Origin: JAXHMM01 sp964528445
GTDB taxonomy: Bacteria > Bacteroidota > Rhodothermia > Balneolales > Balneolaceae
Length of the DNA stretch: 24,788 bases
Direction of reading: 5' to 3'
Assembly: GCA_964528445.1 (NCBI GenBank)
Contig: CAZGSL010000029.1
Coordinates: 1 to 24,788, forward strand
Part shown: positions 1-6,369 of the stretch, one piece after another
Layout: every line of letters starts with the position of its first letter
How positions within the stretch are numbered: position 1 is the first letter of the stretch
Program-made: the position numbers and the translations under genes
The notes under the pieces: model-generated
What the model saw: only the letters and a program-made list of their open reading frames with translations
Database searches by the model: none
What the model was told of the DNA's origin: nothing

Positions 1-275
1 GCGCGCGCCTCGTAGGAGCTGGTGGCCACGATGCCGCGGGGCGTGCCGTCGGGCTTGTACCATCCGCCCACGTAGACCGGCATGCCGTGCAGCTTGAAGC
101 ACTGCTGCTCCACCTGCGCGTAGAAGCAGTTCATGTCCAGGTGCAGGTAGAGCCGCCGCTCCAGGGAGGTGTGCTGCATGTCGCGGCTGACGCACCGGTA
201 GTCGGTGATCTTGTGGACGTCGGCCTCGGTGTCGTAAGTGCCGGGATCGATGGATATTGATATTTTTTTGCTCAC
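1..275 (-). CDS. dinB: Y-family (DinB/UmuC-type) DNA polymerase, N-terminal part only
   Basis: This is the 5' end of a translesion DNA polymerase gene that runs off the left edge; 91 complete codons are visible. Residues about 42-90 carry the Y-family palm start: LHLDMNCFYAQVEQ, whose Asp is the first metal ligand, followed by PVYVGG and GIVATSSYEARA, which match the family pattern of metal Asp, VGG and the ATxSYEAR nucleotide-binding strand. The only in-frame start after the upstream stop is GTG at 275. It gives about 40 residues before the polymerase core, longer than usual for DinB; ATG at 179 (codon 33) would give a family-typical N terminus. The gene diverges from the 351-719 gene, and a candidate LexA box lies at 309-329, fitting SOS control. 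The family call is firm. DinB versus another Y-family branch cannot be decided from this fragment. Confidence 0.88.
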   Translation of the reverse strand, partial: MSKKISISIDPGTYDTEADVHKITDYRCVSRDMQHTSLERRLYLHLDMNCFYAQVEQQCFKLHGMPVYVGGWYKPDGTPRGIVATSSYEAR

Positions 276-279
276 GCTG

Positions 280-309
280 TTGAAAAGCTAAGACCCTTTT
301 TCGTATAAT
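280..309 (+). promoter_or_regulatory. sigma70-like promoter for the 351-719 gene
   Basis: TTGAAA (280-285) and a perfect TATAAT (304-309) are separated by 18 bp. The predicted transcription start, about 316, falls inside the candidate LexA box (309-329), so a repressor bound there would block initiation. About 35 nt of leader then precede the ATG at 351, with AAAGAGGG as a plausible ribosome binding site. The assignment rests on sequence match only. Confidence 0.5.
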
Positions 310-329
310 ATGAAAAAACATATGGAAAA
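309..329. promoter_or_regulatory. Candidate LexA operator (SOS box), copy 1
   Basis: The site reads TATGAAAAAA-N3-ATGGAAAA. It is the same as the site at 1439-1459 upstream of lexA at 18 of 21 positions; only the three central bases (CAT here, ATA there) differ. Internally it is a direct repeat of ATGRAAAA spaced 12 bp apart. It sits between the divergent Y-family polymerase and the unknown 122-residue gene, overlapping the start region of the latter's promoter. LexA is known to bind phylum-specific motifs, some of them direct repeats, so this is a reasonable operator. Binding by this LexA is inferred. Confidence 0.55.
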
Positions 330-350
330 ATAAGAAAGAGGGCCGTTGTC

Positions 351-719
351 ATGCAGGTAATGCTCAAGGAAAAGGTGAACGTGGCGGCGATCTTCCGCAG
401 CTTTCGCGACCGGAGCGAGGACACCCCCTCGGGCTGGGAACACAAGCGGATCGAGCCCCGCCAGGTGCGCCGCCAGAACCGGGAGGTGCTGAACGTGGCG
501 GAGGTCCGCCGTTCCTACCCGCGGGCCAAAGGGGACACCGTGCAGGTGCACTTCGTGATCCGCACGACGGAGGATCGTTTTTTCCACCTCCTCTACGAAT
601 CCAAGAAGATGATCTGGATTCTGCTCTACGAGTTTGAGGAGCAGATGCTGTTCGACCAGATGGATATCGACGTGGAGGTAACCTGGAACGGCTTCAGGGA
701 GAAAAAAGGCGGCTCATAG
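351..719 (+). CDS. Protein of unknown function, divergent from the Y-family polymerase (possible SOS gene)
   Basis: I do not recognise this 122-residue protein. It has no signal peptide or transmembrane segment, is rich in charged residues (Arg, Lys, Glu, Asp), and looks cytoplasmic. The first half is strongly basic (RRQNREVLNVAEVRRSYPRAK). The second half alternates hydrophobic strands and helices (VQVHFVIRTTED, FFHLLYESKKMIWILLYEFEEQ), suggesting a small alpha/beta domain. ATG 351 is chosen because AAAGAGGG lies about 9 nt upstream; ATG 360 is a possible alternative. Its promoter overlaps the candidate LexA box shared with lexA, and it shares its upstream region with a translesion polymerase gene, so a DNA-damage role is inferred from context only. 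It converges on lexA. Confidence 0.72.
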   Translation: MQVMLKEKVNVAAIFRSFRDRSEDTPSGWEHKRIEPRQVRRQNREVLNVAEVRRSYPRAKGDTVQVHFVIRTTEDRFFHLLYESKKMIWILLYEFEEQMLFDQMDIDVEVTWNGFREKKGGS

Positions 720-777
720 CAGGTTTCGGAGGGGCGCCATCCGCCGGCGGGCAGGGAAGAGGCGTGCCGGCCGCGCC

Positions 778-1428
778 TCACGGCTTGAACCGCAGTCCCC
801 ATTCGCCGTCCTCTTTCCAGGCGCGTCCCACGTAGGTGCCGAAGACGGTCACCTCCTCCCACTCCTCGGGACGGATGTAAATGGGCTTGTAAGCTTCGTT
901 TTCGGGGCGCAGCTCGATTTCGTCCTCCCAACGGAAGATTCGCTTGAGGGTGGTTTCCCCGTTGTAGAGGACGGCCCCGATATCGCCGTTGGAGGGCTCC
1001 TTCTGATCCAGGATAATGTAATAGCCGTCGCGGATGCCGGCCTCCTCCATGCTGTCGCCGGTCACCTGCAGGGCGAAGAGCCGGGGGCTCCGCCAGCTTA
1101 CCAGCTCCACCGGAAGGTAGCCCAGGTCGGCCCCGACGGCTTCGTGCATCCCGCCGGCCGCGATGCGCCCCCGGATCGGCAGGCCCTGGCTCTCTTCGCT
1201 CTCTTCCAGCAGGGAGAAGTAGCGCTGGTGGATGTCATACGTGCCGTGGTCCAGCTTCACCAGGTACTGCTTTTTAACGAGGGCGGAAAGATGCTGGTAA
1301 ACGCTGTTGGCGGAGGTGTAGCCGAACGCCTCCTGCAGGGAAGGGTAGTCGGGCACTCGCCCGTGGTCCCGGTAGTGATCCAGGATAAAGCGGAAAATCT
1401 CCTGTTGTTTTTCGGTCAGGGAACGCAT
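778..1428 (-). CDS. lexA: LexA SOS-response repressor / self-cleaving protease
   Basis: This 216-residue protein is the transcriptional repressor of the DNA-damage regulon, inactivated by RecA-stimulated self-cleavage. Residues 1-65 form a winged helix-turn-helix (TEKQQEIFRFILDHY, then PSLQEAFGYTSANSVYQHLSALVKK). The cleavage site is Ala91-Gly92 in GRIAAGG. The S24-type protease domain has nucleophile Ser126 (VTGDSMEEAGI) and general base Lys162 (ETTLKRIF). Length and residue layout are typical for LexA. ATG 1428 gives the canonical MRSLTEKQQEIF start; the frame stays open to 1608, but that extension lacks family character. A candidate operator lies at 1439-1459, only 10 bp before the start, consistent with autoregulation and a very short leader. 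The helix-turn-helix differs in wording from E. coli LexA, in keeping with a lineage-specific operator. Confidence 0.95.
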   Translation of the reverse strand: MRSLTEKQQEIFRFILDHYRDHGRVPDYPSLQEAFGYTSANSVYQHLSALVKKQYLVKLDHGTYDIHQRYFSLLEESEESQGLPIRGRIAAGGMHEAVGADLGYLPVELVSWRSPRLFALQVTGDSMEEAGIRDGYYIILDQKEPSNGDIGAVLYNGETTLKRIFRWEDEIELRPENEAYKPIYIRPEEWEEVTVFGTYVGRAWKEDGEWGLRFKP

Positions 1429-1438
1429 CGATTCAATG

Positions 1439-1459
1439 TATGAAAAAAATAATGGAAAA
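1439..1459. promoter_or_regulatory. Candidate LexA operator (SOS box), copy 2, at lexA
   Basis: TATGAAAAAA-N3-ATGGAAAA occurs immediately upstream of the lexA start codon at 1428. It has the same two half-elements and spacing as the 309-329 site. Its closeness to the start implies that bound repressor would cover the lexA promoter. It is the only other occurrence I noticed in the window. Confidence 0.55.
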
Positions 1460-1602
1460 TAGAAGGACTGATTGGACGGGAGAGGCCACCCCGTCGCCGA
1501 GGCTACTGCATGGATTTCAGCAGGGAGAAACCCAGGCTGTCGATCCGGGCGGCCTCCGGGTGCCCGGCCGAGACGTTGGAGAGGGTCGCCACGCCTGAAA
1601 TA

Positions 1603-1631
1603 TTGCATTTTCTGCCTGAATTGCCTAATAC
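1603..1631 (+). promoter_or_regulatory. Possible sigma70-like promoter for galT
   Basis: TTGCAT (1603-1608) and TAATAC (1626-1631) are separated by 17 bp, giving a predicted leader of about 50 nt before the galT ATG at 1688. Both hexamers are imperfect. The rest of the 259-bp space between lexA and galT shows nothing else that I can support apart from the LexA box. Confidence 0.35.
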
Positions 1632-1687
1632 AATGGCCGGAAGGATGGTTCCCGCCGGCATAAATCCCAACGAAGCCAGAATTTCAC

Positions 1688-2728
1688 ATGACGCTTGACC
1701 TTGAAAAGCATCCGCACCGCCGATTCAATCCCCTGCGCGGGGAGTGGGTGCAGGTCTCTCCGAACCGCACCGACCGCCCGTGGCAGGGACGGGAGGAGAA
1801 TCCCCCGCCGGAGGAGAAACCGAGGTACGACCCGGACTGCTATCTCTGTCCCGGCAACAAGCGGGCGGGAGGGGAAGTCAACCCCGAGTACGAGAGCACC
1901 TTCGTCTTCGACAACGATTTCAGCTCGCTCCGGCCTGGGGTCCCCGACGAGGAGGCCGCCGCCCACGAGCTTATGAAGGTCAGGGGAGAACCCGGCATCT
2001 GCCGGGTGATCTGCTTTACGCCGCGCCACGACTTGACGCTGCCGGAGATGGAGATCGGCCAGATCGAGGAGGTGGTGGAGCTGTGGATCCAGCAGTACCG
2101 GGAGCTCGGGGGACGCTCCTACGTCAATTACGTGCAGATCTTCGAGAACAAGGGGGAGATGATGGGATGCAGCAACGCCCATCCCCACGGGCAGGTCTAT
2201 GCCCAGAAGACGGTACCGGAGGAGCCCGCGGCCGAACGGAAGAGGCAGACCGACTATTACAGCCGGCACGGCCGCACCCTGCTGGGGGATTACCTGGAGC
2301 GGGAGCAGGAACTGGGAGAGCGGATGGTCACGCAAAACGACCACTTCGCGGTGGTGGTGCCCTTCTGGGCGTACTGGCCTTTTGAGACGATGGTGATCTC
2401 CCGCAGGCCCCTTGCGCGGTTCACCGACCTGAAAGAGGAGGAGCGGAAGGGGCTGGCCGATATCGTCCACAAAATCACCGTCCGGTACGACAACCTTTTC
2501 CGGGTCTCCTTTCCCTACTCCGCCGGTTTCCATCCGGCGCCCCCCGACGGGGAAACGTATCCCCAGTGGCATTTTCACATGCACTTCTATCCGCCCCTGC
2601 TGCGGTCGGCCACGGTGAAGAAATACAAGGCGGGCTACGAGATGCTGGGGAATCCCCAGCGGGATTTCACGCCCGAACACGCGGCGGGCAGGCTCCGGGA
2701 GCTCTCCGGGCGGCACTACAAGCGCTAG
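1688..2728 (+). CDS. galT: Galactose-1-phosphate uridylyltransferase
   Basis: This Leloir-pathway enzyme exchanges UMP between UDP-glucose and galactose-1-phosphate through a covalent uridylyl-histidine. The 346-residue length is normal for the family. Visible features are Cys51 and Cys54 (CYLCPGN) and His115 (TPRHDLTLPE), which match zinc ligands of the E. coli enzyme; the active-site motif NAHPHGQ, with the nucleophile being the second His (167); and the C-terminal HFHMHFYPP histidine cluster. The N terminus HRRFNPLRGEWVQVSPNR is characteristic. ATG 1688 starts directly before the conserved region. The gene diverges from lexA, and no galK or galE is adjacent, so it appears to be expressed alone. 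A small hairpin (2741-2758) follows the stop. Confidence 0.95.
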   Translation: MTLDLEKHPHRRFNPLRGEWVQVSPNRTDRPWQGREENPPPEEKPRYDPDCYLCPGNKRAGGEVNPEYESTFVFDNDFSSLRPGVPDEEAAAHELMKVRGEPGICRVICFTPRHDLTLPEMEIGQIEEVVELWIQQYRELGGRSYVNYVQIFENKGEMMGCSNAHPHGQVYAQKTVPEEPAAERKRQTDYYSRHGRTLLGDYLEREQELGERMVTQNDHFAVVVPFWAYWPFETMVISRRPLARFTDLKEEERKGLADIVHKITVRYDNLFRVSFPYSAGFHPAPPDGETYPQWHFHMHFYPPLLRSATVKKYKAGYEMLGNPQRDFTPEHAAGRLRELSGRHYKR

Positions 2729-2740
2729 ATTTGTACGCAC

Positions 2741-2758
2741 CGGCTGTACCGACAGCCG
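2741..2758 (+). terminator. Hairpin after galT, possible terminator
   Basis: CGGCTGT and ACAGCCG form a perfect 7-bp stem with a 4-nt ACCG loop, 13 nt after the galT stop. No T-tract follows, so intrinsic termination is not assured. Confidence 0.3.
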
Positions 2759-2821
2759 AAGCCTCGCTTCCCGGGCCGGAAACAGGCCTTCAGATCGGCT
2801 CTGCACGGTCCCAAACCCGAA

Positions 2822-2874
2822 TAACATTAATATGTGATTTATCTCCCCCGGCGGGACGCTTAGTCTGTTAACAG
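2822..2874 (+). promoter_or_regulatory. 53-bp duplicated upstream element, copy A (before lipoprotein 1)
   Basis: This element has two conserved ends with fixed spacing. A 21-bp block beginning TAACATTAATATG (2822-2842) is identical in copy B (3910-3930). The palindrome CTGTTAACAG (2865-2874) is matched at 9 of 10 positions by CTGTTGACAG in copy B. The 22 bp between them have diverged to roughly half identity but keep the same length and a shared TTAG. Conservation at the ends with exact spacing suggests a protein-binding or promoter element. It lies about 80 bp before the ATG at 2954. The function is inferred. Confidence 0.55.
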
Positions 2875-2953
2875 AAATCGGGCCGCAGCGGAAACGCGGC
2901 AAATGTATTGAACCGAGGAAACCAATTCAGCCACACACAAAATCGACGGAATA

Positions 2954-3832
2954 ATGATTCGTTTTAAAAACGCGACCTCTCTCTCACTGCTGGTGAGCCT
3001 GCTCATCATCGGGGGCATGATAGCCGGATGCGACAATACCCTCGAACCCATTGACCAGAGACGGGGCTTCTATTCCCTCTACGGGGCCCTCGATATGGAC
3101 AACGAGGTGAACTACATCCGGGTAAAGGACTTGAATGTTCCGCTCAGGAAAGGCTCCGGAGAGGAACTGGACGCGGAGGTGAGATTGACCAACCTGGACC
3201 GGCAGGTTACCGAGGTTTTGGAGGATTCCGTCCGATTGCTGGAAGGCATCTATACCCATAATTTCCGGGCCACGATGGATATCCGGCAGGGCGAGCGCTA
3301 CCGTGTTGAAGTAGAAAGTCCCGAGGGAGAGACGACTGCGGCAACGGCCGAGGCACCGGTAAGGACCGACACGGAAATGGAGCCGAAAGTGCCCGACTGC
3401 TTTACGAACTTCCAACTGGTATTTGACCGGATACGAAATCCCGACAACATCGTAATTTCGGTCGGGTTCGAATTTCGGGATGAGATCTTCTCGGAAAATT
3501 TTAGGCCCGTGGAGAGGGAGGGATCGGATGAGGTGGTCGTCCTTCTCAGGCTCAAGCGTATGCTGGATAATCAACTGTTCGATGCCGGTTATAACGCTTA
3601 TTGCCACCATCTGAGCAGTGACTCCCTCTATGTGGAGTACACGCATCACGGGCCGGATTTCTACGAGCAGATCGAAACCGATACCTTGGACATACGGGAC
3701 GGTGCGGGCCGGTTCGGAATCAAGTATGAGGGAGCCGCCCGCTTTCCGGTCGACACGGTCAACGTCTGCGAACCCTTTTGTCCCCCCTTCAGGCGGGAGT
3801 GTTTCCCGAACTGCGAGCCGAGCTCTAATTAG
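2954..3832 (+). CDS. Outer-membrane-type lipoprotein 1, partner of the TonB-dependent receptor
   Basis: This 292-residue predicted lipoprotein has a signal peptide with lipobox IAGC and lipidated Cys26. It is a clear paralogue of the 6370-7221 product: both share RRG[FL]YS[LI]YGALDMD, EVNYIRVKDL, NLDRQ.TE.LEDSV, G[IV]YTHNFR, GERYR, HHLSSDSLY/HNLSSDSLY and DTVNVC. The two flank a TonB-dependent receptor, an arrangement typical of Bacteroidota receptor/lipoprotein pairs such as those with DUF4249; the DUF4249 label is context-based, not proven. Its tail holds extra cysteines (CEPFCPPFRRECFPNCE) that the paralogue only partly has, perhaps disulfides or metal ligands. ATG 2954 has GGA about 5 nt upstream. 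The substrate is unknown. Confidence 0.82.
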   Translation: MIRFKNATSLSLLVSLLIIGGMIAGCDNTLEPIDQRRGFYSLYGALDMDNEVNYIRVKDLNVPLRKGSGEELDAEVRLTNLDRQVTEVLEDSVRLLEGIYTHNFRATMDIRQGERYRVEVESPEGETTAATAEAPVRTDTEMEPKVPDCFTNFQLVFDRIRNPDNIVISVGFEFRDEIFSENFRPVEREGSDEVVVLLRLKRMLDNQLFDAGYNAYCHHLSSDSLYVEYTHHGPDFYEQIETDTLDIRDGAGRFGIKYEGAARFPVDTVNVCEPFCPPFRRECFPNCEPSSN

Positions 3833-3909
3833 TTTTACCTATTCGAAATTGCATGTATCGCTGGAAATCGTCAAAATTATTCGCCCGGCTGGGCGGTAAT
3901 ATCAGGCTG

Positions 3910-3962
3910 TAACATTAATATGTGATTTATGCCCCCTCCCGGATGCGTTAGGCTGTTGACAG
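3910..3962 (+). promoter_or_regulatory. 53-bp duplicated upstream element, copy B (before the TonB receptor)
   Basis: This is the second copy of the element at 2822-2874: an identical 21-bp block at 3910-3930, a 22-bp variable centre, and CTGTTGACAG at 3953-3962. It ends about 60 bp before the GTG start at 4022. Because it would otherwise lie inside the reading frame that opens at ATG 3929, it argues that translation of the receptor starts downstream. A TTGACA-like hexamer is embedded in the second block, but I see no matching -10, so I do not call it a sigma70 promoter. Confidence 0.55.
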
Positions 3963-4021
3963 ACGTCCGTTTTCGGGGAGACGGCAGAATCAACGAATTA
4001 AAATTGGGACCAAACGGATCA

Positions 4022-6310
4022 GTGACAGTGCGAAAATCCATACTTATTATCGGGACGATACTCATCTCTTTAATGGCGGGCATTCTGGTCACGCCCCGCG
4101 CCGGTCTGGCCCAGCAGGATGCAACCCTCCGCGTGGTGGTGACCTCGGGAGAGGACGGCAGTCCCATAGCGGGGGTGAACGCCGTGCTGATGAGCCCGGA
4201 TGAGGAGGAGCGCCAGGAGGGGGGCTACCTCTATGCCGGGGCCACGGATACCGACGGACTGCATGAGTTTTCGGGAGTTACACCCGACTCGTATCTTCTG
4301 GAGGTGAGTTTTGTGGGCCACCGGACCTACCGTGATACGCTTGCCCTGAAAGCCGGTGAACGGAGAGTGGAACAGATTACCCTGGAAGTGGACGTAGAGC
4401 AGCTGGGGGAGCTGGTCGTGAAGACCGAGCGTGAAGTGACCGTCGGGGAGGTCGGGGTCCAGCGCATTTCCGATATCGACGTGGCGCGCATTCCCACGCC
4501 TACGGCCAGCGGGGACCTGGGATCGTACCTGCAGACCCTTCCCGGCGTCGTGACGGGGGGAGACCGGGGCGGGAACCTGTTTATCCGCGGGGGCACGCCT
4601 TACCAGAATTATATTTTGGTCGATAATCTCAGGGTGTTCAAGCCTTTCCATATTTCCAACCTCTATTCTGCCTTTTCCGACGACATCCTGCAGAGTGTGG
4701 ATTTTCATGCGGGCGGATTCGGGGCGCGGTATCTGGGAGCGACCTCCGCCGTTGTTGACGTGAATCTGAGGCCCGGCAATATGAGAGAACTGCGAAGCAG
4801 CGCGGCTCTGGGATCTCACGTGGTCTCCTTCAAGGCGGAGGGCCCCCTGAAGACCGATGAGCGGTCTTTTTTCCTGATGGGGAGGAAGTCCGTGATTGAG
4901 CAGTCCTCCCGGTATCTGATGAGCGAGGAGGATCCCCTGCAGTTTTATGATGCGATGGGTCGTTATACCTACCAGGGAGAGAACATAAATTGCAACATAA
5001 CGGCGATGCGCACCCATGACAGCGGACAGATTGATCCTAATCGGGATTCCCGTCTTTCCTGGAGCAATACCGCCATCGGGGGAAAATGCCGCAGCTACGA
5101 TCCCCTGTTTGCCAAGCCGATCGAAGTCACCATGGGTTTTACCAGCTACCGCAACTCCGAGGACGCCGGGGGGCAAACGGTGCTTGATTCTGGAATTCAG
5201 CAGCAATATCTCAGCGTGGATCATGCATTTGAAGGAGGGGGCGAAATCATCGATTATGGATTCGGCGTCACGTTCAGCAAGTTTGATGGGGAGCTGTCCG
5301 AACGTTTTTCCAACCTGGAAACCTTCTCCGACCGCTCCGCCATCATAAAAACGTATTTCTCTTCCGACCTGGAACTGAGTGAGCACTTTACCCTGCAGCC
5401 CAGCCTGGGAATGCAGTTGACCCTCAAGACTCGCCCTATCTTGGAACCCCGCCTGCGGGTCTCCTGGAGGCCGGACGGAACCCGGGATCATGTGGTAAGT
5501 CTGGCGGCGGGCCGGTATACACAGGTGATCAATGCGATCAGCGACGAGCGTGATGCCGGGACCGTATTTACGGTCCTGCAGCCTTCCAGTTCGGGGGAGC
5601 CCCTGCAAGAGGCCTGGCACGGTGTACTTGGATACCGGATGCTGCTGGGCGATCATCTGGAAGCGAATGTGGAGGGATACTTTAAAAGCCACATGAATAT
5701 CCGCGTCTCCGAGTGGAATCCCGAAATTCAACTCGAGATGAATACGGCGCGGGCCGACGGAACGACCTACGGGTTTGACACGCGCCTGGAATACGACCGG
5801 AGTCCCTTTTATATCTACCTGGGATACGGATGGTCAAAGGTAGAATACGAAGCCGCTTCGGGCGATCTGGGGGCATGGATTCAGGAGCCTGTCTTCAGCT
5901 ATTCTCCGCCGCACGACCGGCGCCATAAATTCAACAGCGTCGCCAGCTACGAGCTGGGCGCTTTCACTACCAGCCTGAGCTGGGAATTCGGATCCGGCCG
6001 TCCCTATACGCGAGTATTTGGATTTGACCTGCACCTGGACGTTCCCCGGGAGGATCCGCTGACAGAGCCGGGAACGGGCCGGACGCTCTACAGCCGCCCT
6101 TACGATGCGAGGATGCCAACCTATCACCGGCTTGATTTTTCCGTGAATCGGTCCTTTGAGCTCTCTCCCTCGACCACCCTGGAGGCCAAAGTGGGCGTTA
6201 TTAACCTGTACGACCGGGACAACATCTTTTATTTCGACGCCAATTTGGTACAGCGGGTCAACCAGACCAGCCGTTTGCCCTATCTCTCCCTGCAGGCTAA
6301 CTTTAACTGA
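4022..6310 (+). CDS. TonB-dependent outer-membrane receptor with N-terminal carboxypeptidase-regulatory-like domain
   Basis: This outer-membrane active transporter uses TonB energy to import a ligand I cannot identify. Starting at GTG 4022 (or GTG 4028) yields about 762 residues with a clean signal peptide ending at LA-QQ near residue 30. Residues about 36-122 are a carboxypeptidase-regulatory-like beta-sandwich (TDTDGLHEFSGVTPDSYLLEVSFVGH). The plug follows at about 150-270 (DLGSYLQTLPGVV, NLFIRGGTPYQNYILVD, GGFGARYLGATSAVVDV). The rest is a 22-strand-type barrel with a C-terminal beta strand (LSLQANFN). The upstream ATG at 3929 is rejected because that segment overlaps the duplicated 53-bp element and is not signal-like. 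Lipoprotein genes lie on both sides, and the downstream one is 59 bp away and probably cotranscribed. The lipoproteins probably act as surface ligand-binding partners. Confidence 0.92.
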   Translation: MTVRKSILIIGTILISLMAGILVTPRAGLAQQDATLRVVVTSGEDGSPIAGVNAVLMSPDEEERQEGGYLYAGATDTDGLHEFSGVTPDSYLLEVSFVGHRTYRDTLALKAGERRVEQITLEVDVEQLGELVVKTEREVTVGEVGVQRISDIDVARIPTPTASGDLGSYLQTLPGVVTGGDRGGNLFIRGGTPYQNYILVDNLRVFKPFHISNLYSAFSDDILQSVDFHAGGFGARYLGATSAVVDVNLRPGNMRELRSSAALGSHVVSFKAEGPLKTDERSFFLMGRKSVIEQSSRYLMSEEDPLQFYDAMGRYTYQGENINCNITAMRTHDSGQIDPNRDSRLSWSNTAIGGKCRSYDPLFAKPIEVTMGFTSYRNSEDAGGQTVLDSGIQQQYLSVDHAFEGGGEIIDYGFGVTFSKFDGELSERFSNLETFSDRSAIIKTYFSSDLELSEHFTLQPSLGMQLTLKTRPILEPRLRVSWRPDGTRDHVVSLAAGRYTQVINAISDERDAGTVFTVLQPSSSGEPLQEAWHGVLGYRMLLGDHLEANVEGYFKSHMNIRVSEWNPEIQLEMNTARADGTTYGFDTRLEYDRSPFYIYLGYGWSKVEYEAASGDLGAWIQEPVFSYSPPHDRRHKFNSVASYELGAFTTSLSWEFGSGRPYTRVFGFDLHLDVPREDPLTEPGTGRTLYSRPYDARMPTYHRLDFSVNRSFELSPSTTLEAKVGVINLYDRDNIFYFDANLVQRVNQTSRLPYLSLQANFN

Positions 6311-6319
6311 GTCAACAGT

Positions 6320-6340
6320 GTCATCCCTGCAGGGAATGAC
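6320..6340 (+). other. Intercistronic hairpin between receptor and lipoprotein 2
   Basis: The sequence contains the perfect palindrome CCCTGCAGGG (6325-6334), extended by GTCAT on the left and AATGAC on the right, giving an 8-bp stem with one bulged A and a TGCA loop. It lies 10 nt after the receptor stop and about 30 nt before lipoprotein 2. Without a T-tract it is more likely a processing or stabilising hairpin, or an attenuator, than a terminator. Confidence 0.4.
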
Positions 6341-6369
6341 CGTACCTAAATCCACATGGCGGTTCAGCA

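Noticed and set aside
1429..1608. N-terminal extension of LexA
   Set aside because: The extra 60 residues are low in family character and would place the candidate operator inside the coding region.
1625..2902. 425-codon minus-strand open frame
   Set aside because: It is antisense to galT, which has all family motifs; the composition is Pro/Arg/Val-rich without domain character.
3956..3984. TTGACA within copy B as a -35 box
   Set aside because: Nothing like a -10 hexamer lies 16-18 bp downstream in either copy.
3929..4021. Upstream ATG start for the TonB receptor
   Set aside because: It overlaps the duplicated 53-bp element and would bury the signal peptide behind 31 non-signal residues.
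4070..5731. Long open frame (553 codons) on the minus strand
   Set aside because: It lies wholly opposite the TonB receptor, has no recognisable domain, and is the frame expected opposite a GC-rich coding sequence.
6312..6319. GTCAACAG after the receptor stop as a third copy of the CTGTTGACAG element
   Set aside because: It matches only eight bases in reverse orientation, lacks the 21-bp companion block, and lies at the receptor stop codon.
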